A DNA stretch of 5,272 nt from Anaerolineales bacterium UBA3001 (GTDB taxonomy: Bacteria > Chloroflexota > Anaerolineae > Anaerolineales > UBA11657): the NCBI GenBank assembly GCA_002346435.1, contig DDZT01000009.1, positions 1 to 5,272 of the forward strand. The letters are read 5' to 3'. The first letter of the stretch is position 1; each line of letters starts with the position of its first letter. Under the pieces are notes generated by a model. It ran no database searches. It saw only the letters and a program-made list of their open reading frames with translations, and was not told the origin of the DNA. Positions 1 to 5,272 of the stretch are shown piece by piece. Both the position numbers and the translations under genes were made by a program.

Positions 1-84
1 AAGTTTTGTGAACCATGAAACTAAGGCAGCAATCAACAACAACGCCGCAATAATTAATTCGGTGGTTATCAATTCAGTTTGCAT
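1..84 (-). CDS. N-terminus of a probable CPA1-type Na+/H+ antiporter (partial, runs off left edge)
   Basis: An ATG at 84-82 opens a frame that stays open to the window edge and encodes 28 residues beginning MQTELITTELIIAALLLIAA. A short polar start is followed by one strongly hydrophobic helix (about residues 9-24) and then a basic/aromatic turn (W-F-T-K-L). This resembles the first transmembrane segment of NhaP/CPA1 monovalent cation:proton antiporters, where a TEL-type start leads into the first helix. Such proteins exchange Na+ or K+ for H+ across the cytoplasmic membrane. An in-frame TGA lies nine codons upstream and no other start follows it, so this ATG is the only conventional choice. 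No clear Shine-Dalgarno sequence is visible. The gene starts 63 nt after the permease stop on the same strand, which fits co-transcription. The family call rests on only 28 residues. Another polytopic membrane protein is possible, but a hydrophobic coding start here is well supported. Confidence 0.55.
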   Translation of the reverse strand, partial: MQTELITTELIIAALLLIAALVSWFTKL

Positions 85-147
85 ATGGATAATATTGCAA
101 AGCCCGATTCAGCATACATCAATGTTTTAGTATATCAGTCTCAAGTA

Positions 148-2418
148 TTAGGAAAGTACTGTTTCCCTCAGCATAGAAGCAACCATCGTACTACGCCGTT
201 TAACAATCAATACCGGACAATGGGCTTTATCTGCAATTTGCTCAGACACATTACCCACAAGGATATTACGGAACAAACGCTCTCTTGTAGCCCCAATCAC
301 AATCATATCGCAATCCGCAGCAGCTTCCAAAATACCTGCTGATGGACTATCGGACGATATGATGCGTTTTTCAATAGTTTCATACCTACGACCTTCCGTA
401 GACCTTCGAAAAGCATTCTGAGCACGGGCCTCAGCATCCTTAGCGTTTATGTTGGATAAAGATATATGTAACAAGACAATTTTCGTGGACTCTGGTGTGT
501 TGCGAGCCAATGCAATAGCTAAACTAACAGCCAATCTACCATTGGGGCCACCTGCTACTGGAACCAGAATGGATTGTAATTTTTCATAAGGACGATGCCG
601 TAAAATCGCAATGTCAGTTGGAGGATTAGAAGCAATACGATCAATTACAGAACCGAACATCTGATCACGCGAACCAGTAGATCCCGGCCATCCAAATAGT
701 GCTACATCGCTTTTGTTCTCATGCACAGTTTTCAGGATTGCATCAGATATAGAGCGTCCTAGTCTTATCATAGAATGAACAGGTACATCTAGCACTCTGG
801 CTTGCTCAATTACTTTATCAATATAGGGTCGGCGCTCACGCAAAAATAACCTGCCATCATTCAATTGAAGTTGTCTAGGGACTTTGACAACATGTAAAGC
901 CAGCACTTCTCCATCATGTTCCTTAGCCAATATACTACCTAATCTACCTAGTATCTGTGCTTGATTTAAATCAGACACCGGGAGAAGTACAGAATAATCT
1001 ACTGAAGTTAACGCCTCCTCATGCAAAACATCATTAGGTCGCTCTTCCTCTTCTTTCTTGCTAAAGTATCCCCAATACAATAGTAGTCCAACACCTATCC
1101 AAGCAACACTTAACAATCCTACCTGACCCAATTTAAATGCTAGAAATATGGCCATAGCTAGATTGCTAATAATACCAATCACAGCTGGCCACGGAAATAA
1201 GGGTACTTTAAATCCTCGCTCCAAATCTGGGCGACGACGTCGTAAAGTCATAACTGCAATGTTCACCTGAGTAAACAACAGTAAAAACATTACGTTAGCA
1301 GCAGCAGCTACCTGATCTATAGGCAAAGTAAATCCCATTACTACAACTAGTATAGAAGATAAAAATATTGCCCAATATGGAGTATGCATTCGAGGATGAA
1401 TAAATGCAAAAGCCGATGGCAAATTCCTCTCCCTACCCATAGCAAAAGATACTCTTGAGGATGAGTAAATGGTCGCATTTAATGCAGACATTGTTGAAGC
1501 AAGACCACTAATCAAAATCAGCATTCCCCCCATTGGTATAAATTGCTCTGCAGCGCGCACTATAGCCACCTCTTTGGCTTGTGCTAGATATTGCCAGACT
1601 GCAGAGCCGGGAGGTGGGGTTACCGCTCCAATTACTACAAAACCTATCAAAATATAGATGATAACCACGGCACCTATTGAATAAAAAATTGCACGCGGTA
1701 TATTGTGCGCCGGATTTTTTACCTCTTCGCCACTTTGAGCAATAATTTCATAACCCTCGAATGCAATAAATGTCATACCCATAGCTACGAACACACCACC
1801 AATCCCATTAGGAAGCATACCTGCTGAAAAATTGTCAGACCAACTCGGATTATTAAGCATTGCATACAAACCAAAGCCAATAAAAACGGAGAGGATTACT
1901 ACTTTGGCGATTGTAACTATACTACCAGCTAATCCAGCTTCACTTGCGCCACGCGAGTTAATATAGGCAAAGAGACCAACAACTATAATCATAAACACTA
2001 AAGACAGTTGATGTTCAGACAAAGGAAGTGGTACACCTGTTATTATCCACAGTTCAGTTGCCAATCTACCAAAACCCAATCCATATAAAGCACATGCAAC
2101 AATGTAGGCAAACCAATTCATCCAACCTGCCAAGAATCCTTGAGTGTCGCCTAAACCCTCCTTAACCCATAAGAATCCTCCCCCAGCTGCGGGAATTGAT
2201 GACCCTAATTCAGCATATGACAAGGCTGTAAATGTTGTTACAATGCCATTTAAGAGAAATGCAATGGGCAATGAAGGGCCCGCATAACCAGCCGCTATTC
2301 CAATTAATACAAAAATCCCGGCACCAATCATGGCTCCAATACCAATCATGGTAATGTCCATAAGACCAAGTGTGCGACTCAGAGTTATCTCTCGAGAATT
2401 AGAATTCGAGCTATCCAT
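148..2418 (-). CDS. APC-superfamily amino-acid permease fused to two C-terminal UspA domains
   Basis: This is a cytoplasmic-membrane secondary transporter, probably for amino acids or related amines, with a nucleotide-binding regulatory tail. Numbering is from the upstream ATG at 2433 (761 residues). About 12 hydrophobic segments span 24-457. The TM1 motif GAMIGAGIF (33-41) is the unwound substrate-binding stretch typical of the APC fold. A TM6-like segment (FVAMGMTFIAFEGYE, 215-229) is followed by the family signature EEVKNPxxxIPRAI (236-249). A charged linker (KKEEEERP, 459-466) leads to UspA domain 1 (about 478-613) and UspA domain 2 (about 619-745). Domain 1 has the full ATP-binding pattern G-2x-G-9x-G-S (G581, G584, G594-S595). 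Domain 2 has G714 and G727-N728 but Arg717 at the middle Gly. I prefer the start at Met6 (2418), giving 756 residues, because GGAG lies 8 nt upstream of it, whereas the first ATG has no comparable site. Plain APC permeases end near residue 460, so the tail is a real extension. The substrate cannot be told from sequence. Confidence 0.93.
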   Translation of the reverse strand: MDSSNSNSREITLSRTLGLMDITMIGIGAMIGAGIFVLIGIAAGYAGPSLPIAFLLNGIVTTFTALSYAELGSSIPAAGGGFLWVKEGLGDTQGFLAGWMNWFAYIVACALYGLGFGRLATELWIITGVPLPLSEHQLSLVFMIIVVGLFAYINSRGASEAGLAGSIVTIAKVVILSVFIGFGLYAMLNNPSWSDNFSAGMLPNGIGGVFVAMGMTFIAFEGYEIIAQSGEEVKNPAHNIPRAIFYSIGAVVIIYILIGFVVIGAVTPPPGSAVWQYLAQAKEVAIVRAAEQFIPMGGMLILISGLASTMSALNATIYSSSRVSFAMGRERNLPSAFAFIHPRMHTPYWAIFLSSILVVVMGFTLPIDQVAAAANVMFLLLFTQVNIAVMTLRRRRPDLERGFKVPLFPWPAVIGIISNLAMAIFLAFKLGQVGLLSVAWIGVGLLLYWGYFSKKEEEERPNDVLHEEALTSVDYSVLLPVSDLNQAQILGRLGSILAKEHDGEVLALHVVKVPRQLQLNDGRLFLRERRPYIDKVIEQARVLDVPVHSMIRLGRSISDAILKTVHENKSDVALFGWPGSTGSRDQMFGSVIDRIASNPPTDIAILRHRPYEKLQSILVPVAGGPNGRLAVSLAIALARNTPESTKIVLLHISLSNINAKDAEARAQNAFRRSTEGRRYETIEKRIISSDSPSAGILEAAADCDMIVIGATRERLFRNILVGNVSEQIADKAHCPVLIVKRRSTMVASMLRETVLS

Positions 2419-2426
2419 ACAATCAT

Positions 2427-2431
2427 CTCCC
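2427..2431 (-). promoter_or_regulatory. Shine-Dalgarno site choosing the permease start
   Basis: On the minus strand GGGAG lies 8 nt before the ATG at 2418-2416. The alternative ATG at 2433-2431 is preceded only by an adjacent GGA and an AGAAG about 12 nt away, both poorly placed. The site therefore favours the shorter 756-residue product that begins MDSSNSNSRE. This is seen directly in the sequence; actual use of the site is inferred. Confidence 0.55.
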
Positions 2432-2452
2432 ATTCCATATAGAACTTCTAAA

Positions 2453-2512
2453 CTATCTGATCCAATATGGTAAAGCGATTAATACTAGCACAATAGCAAC
2501 AAACAAGCTCAT
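2453..2512 (-). CDS. Possible 19-residue hydrophobic membrane peptide (speculative)
   Basis: In the gap between glpD and the permease, an ATG at 2512-2510 opens a frame ending in TAG at 2455-2453. It encodes 19 residues starting MSLFVAIVLV and ending PYWIR. Nearly all of it is a single hydrophobic stretch followed by an aromatic/basic end, the shape of a one-helix membrane microprotein, comparable in general form to KdpF-type peptides that accompany transporters. Against it: no recognisable Shine-Dalgarno precedes the ATG, the sequence is AT-rich, and hydrophobic codons arise easily by chance in T-rich DNA. The frame is also open upstream of the ATG for ten codons without another start. I recognise no family. 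It ends 34 nt before the preferred permease start. Confidence 0.2.
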   Translation of the reverse strand: MSLFVAIVLVLIALPYWIR

Positions 2513-2528
2513 TAATATAAGGGTATTT

Positions 2529-4214
2529 TCACGACAACTTTACGCCATGTTTATGGACCAAAATACTTTTAACACCATTGATCTCATCTTTACGCGTACT
2601 TTCTGACCACCCTAATTCATCTCCTACTACATGCGAAAGTTCGTTAATTAATCCAAGACTGATTTCACCCAACATTGCTATAAGTGTACGCCTCAATATT
2701 AAGTCTTCCAAATGCAAAACATGTTCGCATCTTGTCAGAAAAACTATTTCTCCACGAGAATAACCAGAATGGTTTTCCAGACAAGAATCATTTCCATTGT
2801 TTTCGCCGTAAATGAAGCTTGCAACTTGTGATGCTCTGGATCCATAACGATCGAATAAATTCTTAACTCTATTTGAGTCGAAACCGGTCTCGAAAATTAT
2901 ATTATCCAAAAGCAACTTCTCTTCTTCTGCATTTGTTGGATAGTTTTTACCACCGCCAATTGCCAAATCACATGTACTATACTGACGAGTCCTACCTAAT
3001 GCATGCAAAGCCTGATCAGTTACCTTTTCTGCCAAAGATCGAAACGTGGTCCATTTACCTCCTGCCAGTGTGTAAATCGGATATTCAACACCATCTCCAG
3101 GTGTTAGTAAGGATACTCTGTGGTCCCGACTAACGCTGCCACGATCGGTCGATTGACTAGACATGAGCGGTCTTACACCACTGAACGAGAAGATGATCTG
3201 ATCCTTGCTGACATTTGCTTGTGGAAACATTTTCATAATCATCGCTATGAAGTAATCCACCTCTTCTGGTGTACAGCATACTTGATCAGGATCATCCCAT
3301 ACTAATTCCGATGTACCTACTAATATCTTATTCATAATAGGACATATCAAAACTATACGTCCGTCGTCATTCTCAAAAAAGATTTCATGGTCACCTATAG
3401 CATTTCGTATTTCCTGATTATCAATTACGATATGAGAACCTTTACTACCACCCACAAATGAAGTGTGTCTCTTTAATGATCTGTTCACTTGATCTATCCA
3501 TGGTCCAGCTGCATTAATAACCAATCTTGGCTTTACTGTATATGTCTCACCGGTCAACTCATCCCGCAATCTAACCGAGTCGTCAAATGCTCCAACAGCT
3601 GATACATAGTTAACAGCTTGAGCATGATCACCCATTTCTAATGCATCACAAATCAATTCTAAACAGACCCTTTCAGGAGACAATATAAAAGCATCATAAT
3701 AAGTAGCCGTACAGATCAGTCTAGGGTTAAGCAAAGGAAATTGCTCCAATGACTCTGATTTTGACATAAAACTGTGTCTGGGTAAAGTTGACGTAGATCG
3801 AGCAAATGAGTCGTACATTGATAAACCAATCTTTATCAATATAGCACCACGCTCAACTGTTTTGTTTATCAAACCAAGAAACTTTAACAGTGCATTTAGC
3901 AAGCCTGAGTGCCATTTAAAAATTGGAATAGTTGTAGGCAAAGGATGTACATAATGAGAGGCATTTTCAATTAACAAGTTGCGCTCACGGACGGCTTCTC
4001 GAACCAAACTAATATCACCATACTCCAAATAACGTAGGCCACCATGAGCCATATGTGAAGTTGATGCACTTGTACCTGATGAAAAATCTGATTGGTCAAC
4101 TAACAATACATCTATACCCTGCAAAACCAAATCACGAAAAACACCAGCTCCATTTATTCCGCCACCGATAATAAGAACAGAAACTGAAGAATCACTTCGA
4201 AGCGATTCTAGAAT
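2529..4214 (-). CDS. glpD: FAD-dependent glycerol-3-phosphate dehydrogenase (GlpD family), start codon non-standard
   Basis: The enzyme oxidises sn-glycerol-3-phosphate to dihydroxyacetone phosphate at the membrane face and passes electrons through FAD to quinone. The first ATG/GTG/TTG in frame is a TTG at 4130-4128, which would give 533 residues but discard the FAD-binding beta-alpha-beta start. Upstream in the same frame the sequence reads VLIIGGGINGAG, the glycine-rich dinucleotide motif, so the true start must be earlier. An ATT at 4214-4212 with AGGAG 4 nt ahead gives 561 residues, a usual family length. In TTG-based numbering: the SGTSAST...HGGLRYLEYG block (18-38), IGLSMYD (101-107), YYDA (144-147), VINAAGPW (204-211), GSKGSHIV (228-235), SGVRPL (317-322), GGKWTTFR (357-364), and a C-terminal DAO_C-type helical domain (about 405-510, with CEHVLHLEDLILRRT). 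The family is clear. The start codon is an inference; a sequencing error, a mutated start or a recent 5' lesion are alternatives. Confidence 0.9.
   Translation of the reverse strand: MLESLRSDSSVSVLIIGGGINGAGVFRDLVLQGIDVLLVDQSDFSSGTSASTSHMAHGGLRYLEYGDISLVREAVRERNLLIENASHYVHPLPTTIPIFKWHSGLLNALLKFLGLINKTVERGAILIKIGLSMYDSFARSTSTLPRHSFMSKSESLEQFPLLNPRLICTATYYDAFILSPERVCLELICDALEMGDHAQAVNYVSAVGAFDDSVRLRDELTGETYTVKPRLVINAAGPWIDQVNRSLKRHTSFVGGSKGSHIVIDNQEIRNAIGDHEIFFENDDGRIVLICPIMNKILVGTSELVWDDPDQVCCTPEEVDYFIAMIMKMFPQANVSKDQIIFSFSGVRPLMSSQSTDRGSVSRDHRVSLLTPGDGVEYPIYTLAGGKWTTFRSLAEKVTDQALHALGRTRQYSTCDLAIGGGKNYPTNAEEEKLLLDNIIFETGFDSNRVKNLFDRYGSRASQVASFIYGENNGNDSCLENHSGYSRGEIVFLTRCEHVLHLEDLILRRTLIAMLGEISLGLINELSHVVGDELGWSESTRKDEINGVKSILVHKHGVKLS
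4188..4209 (-). repeat. 22-nt imperfect palindrome, potential RNA hairpin in the glpD 5' region
   Basis: The DNA is an inverted repeat centred between 4198 and 4199, with arms AGAATCGCTTC and GAAGTGATTCT on the minus strand and one mismatched base pair. In minus-strand RNA that mismatch becomes a G-U pair, giving nine continuous pairs around a UCGA tetraloop. It begins 2 nt after the ATT proposed as the glpD start and ends before the codons for the FAD glycine motif. It could reduce translation initiation or serve as an operator-like site. It could also be a chance pattern in coding sequence, as no T-run follows that would make it a terminator. Confidence 0.4.
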
Positions 4215-4218
4215 AGTA

Positions 4219-4223
4219 CTCCT
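4219..4223 (-). promoter_or_regulatory. Candidate Shine-Dalgarno (AGGAG) for glpD
   Basis: AGGAG on the minus strand lies 4 nt before an in-frame ATT at 4214-4212. It is the best ribosome-binding match in the stretch between the upstream gene's stop and the glpD FAD motif. The spacing is on the short side. A weaker AGG at 4260-4258 lies 7 nt before another in-frame ATT at 4250-4248. Initiation at ATT is known but rare, as in Escherichia coli infC. Confidence 0.3.
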
Positions 4224-4293
4224 AGAGTTCGATCTATTATTAAAAATAATTACTTTACCTATAAAGCAATTGTCGGGATTGATGTAACACTGT

Positions 4294-5272
4294 TCAGCGT
4301 TCTATTTCAGTTGCTATAAGATTATCCCAGCTGACCTTTAACTCGTCGGATTCAACTGATTCTGCAAAAATTCCAAATTCGCCAGAAACAATTTGACCTA
4401 GCCCCTTTGAAGTTTGTGTATAAACTTGTACACCGTCAACATATAAGCTAAAGTTATCGCTCTTCACCAGAATCCCAAGACGATAAGTACCAGGGCCCTC
4501 TCCTACTACATCCGAAACTGCCATGCGCAAGTAATCTGTAATACCATTGATTCTCCGGAACAATCTATAATTGCCTTCACATGTTATGGTAGCACCAAAA
4601 TACTCATCCACATCTAGACGTGCTTTAAAAACCAATCCGTAAAAATCTTTACCAGTACAATCATCTACTATTACATCACCTTCATAGTAATAATCACGTT
4701 CTATCATATCTAATTCGGGTGCAGCAGAAGAATAAAATCTCCTTTCACGACTCTTTGTTATAAGTCTGAAAACACCACCCTCTATTGCTGAATAAAAGCT
4801 ATCAGTCTCTGCCGTTCCCCAATCAGGAAACCGCAGTGGTTCAAATTCCTCCTTCCAAAGCACGGCTTTAGGAATAACCTTCGGATCAATCATGCGTACA
4901 CTTTCCGGAATTGGAACAATCTTTGTAGGAGTAGGTAATTGAGTCGATGTAGGACTCGGCATTAGGGTTTCTGTAGGTATTGTTACAACTTCAGCAGTTG
5001 GGGTGACTGGTGCTATTTCGAAGACAGTCTGTGTATTTTCAGAAGTAGCCTCAATTACAGGTGATGGCTCGACAACCGCCACAGTTAACGTTGATTGAAT
5101 TTGTATCACCTGATTTGGTACAACTGTTGTTCCTGGTGTTGTAGATACACCGACAACTTGTAATTCATCTTCTTGTGTATTGTCTACAGCCACTTGCTCA
5201 TCCACTTGTTGATTTAATCCAATTGATAATAGGCGCATCGGGTTTAAATTTACTGCACCTAGCAAATCACCA
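4294..5272 (-). CDS. Hypothetical protein: Thr/Pro-rich linker plus laminin-G/concanavalin A-like beta-sandwich (5'-partial)
   Basis: The frame is open from the right edge to a TGA at 4296-4294. The first conventional start is a TTG at 5265, but the frame continues upstream of it (Gly-Asp) with no visible ribosome-binding site, and the next ATG (5238) has none either, so the true N-terminus is probably outside the window. Numbered from the TTG (323 residues): 20-40 is acidic; 40-118 is rich in Thr, Pro, Val and Ser (VTPTAEV, PSPTSTQLPTPTK), typical of a disordered extracellular stalk. Residues 136-320 look like one jelly-roll domain, with WKEEFE opening, YYYEGDVIVDD, FYGLVFKARLDVDEYF, GNYRLFRR, YRLGILVKSDNFSLYVDGVQV and a closing VSWDNLIATE. 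The alternating strands and the xLYVDGxxV turn are usual in LamG/DUF1080-like folds that bind carbohydrate or act as structural modules. Cys203 and Cys229 are the only cysteines and could form a disulfide. No catalytic residues are identifiable. The binding partner is unknown. Confidence 0.75.
   Translation of the reverse strand, partial: GDLLGAVNLNPMRLLSIGLNQQVDEQVAVDNTQEDELQVVGVSTTPGTTVVPNQVIQIQSTLTVAVVEPSPVIEATSENTQTVFEIAPVTPTAEVVTIPTETLMPSPTSTQLPTPTKIVPIPESVRMIDPKVIPKAVLWKEEFEPLRFPDWGTAETDSFYSAIEGGVFRLITKSRERRFYSSAAPELDMIERDYYYEGDVIVDDCTGKDFYGLVFKARLDVDEYFGATITCEGNYRLFRRINGITDYLRMAVSDVVGEGPGTYRLGILVKSDNFSLYVDGVQVYTQTSKGLGQIVSGEFGIFAESVESDELKVSWDNLIATEIER

Noticed and set aside
85..147. 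Terminator between the permease and the antiporter
   Set aside because: No stem followed by a T-run could be found on the minus strand in this 63-nt gap.
79..342. Plus-strand 87-codon open frame overlapping the permease 3' end
   Set aside because: Antisense shadow of the UspA region and the antiporter start; low-complexity, His/Asn-rich product with no family features and no ribosome-binding site of note.
1469..1657. Plus-strand 62-codon frame inside the permease
   Set aside because: Lies wholly antisense to conserved APC transmembrane segments; reading it as a gene is not supported by any motif.
2480..2510. Possible sigma70-like promoter for the permease (TTGTTT, 16 nt, TATTAA on the minus strand)
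   Set aside because: Only 3 of 6 and 4 of 6 matches to consensus, in AT-rich DNA where such pairs are frequent; not strong enough to list as a feature.
2578..3305. Three plus-strand frames of 61-86 codons within glpD
   Set aside because: They are antisense to the conserved C-terminal half of GlpD and have unlikely composition (Ser/His/Arg-rich), as expected of shadow frames.
4128..4130. TTG at 4130 as the true glpD start
   Set aside because: It would remove the in-frame GGGINGAG FAD-binding motif and the first beta strand, which the rest of this otherwise intact enzyme needs.
4224..4293. Possible promoter between the beta-sandwich gene and glpD (TTGCTT followed by AT-rich TAATAAT on the minus strand)
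   Set aside because: Spacing from TTGCTT to the best -10-like hexamer is too long (about 20 nt), and the region is generally AT-rich. A promoter here is plausible but cannot be placed.

Overview
The window is about 5.3 kb of AT-rich DNA (roughly 40% GC by eye). All recognisable genes lie on the minus strand, so transcription runs right to left. The right-hand gene and the left-hand gene are both cut by the window edges. No rRNA, tRNA, CRISPR array, insertion sequence or phage gene is visible. The gene mix suggests a bacterium, possibly a low-GC Chloroflexota lineage such as the marine SAR202/Dehalococcoidia group. That is an inference from three things: an amino-acid permease fused to two UspA domains, a CPA1-type antiporter next to it, and a secreted-type beta-sandwich protein carried on a Pro/Thr-rich linker. 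No marker gene in the window settles it.

In transcription order the layout is as follows. (1) 5272-4294: 5'-truncated gene for a probable extracellular protein with a Thr/Pro/Val-rich disordered region followed by a concanavalin A/laminin-G-like beta-sandwich. (2) about 4214-2529: FAD-dependent glycerol-3-phosphate dehydrogenase (GlpD family). Its FAD-binding glycine motif lies upstream of the first conventional start codon, and no ATG, GTG or TTG precedes that motif in frame. (3) 2512-2453: a speculative 19-residue hydrophobic peptide in the gap. (4) 2418-148: APC-superfamily permease with a C-terminal tandem UspA tail. (5) 84-1: the first 28 codons of what looks like a CPA1-type Na+/H+ (or K+/H+) antiporter, continuing beyond the left edge.

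Functionally, glpD would feed electrons from glycerol-3-phosphate to the quinone pool. The permease and antiporter look like a transport/ion-homeostasis pair, with nucleotide-sensing UspA domains as the likely control point on the permease. Gaps between genes are short (about 63-110 nt) and no hairpin followed by a T-run was found, so co-transcription of at least the permease and antiporter is plausible but unproven. The oddest feature is the glpD 5' end: no canonical start, an AGGAG ahead of an in-frame ATT, and a 9-bp potential RNA hairpin just after that ATT.
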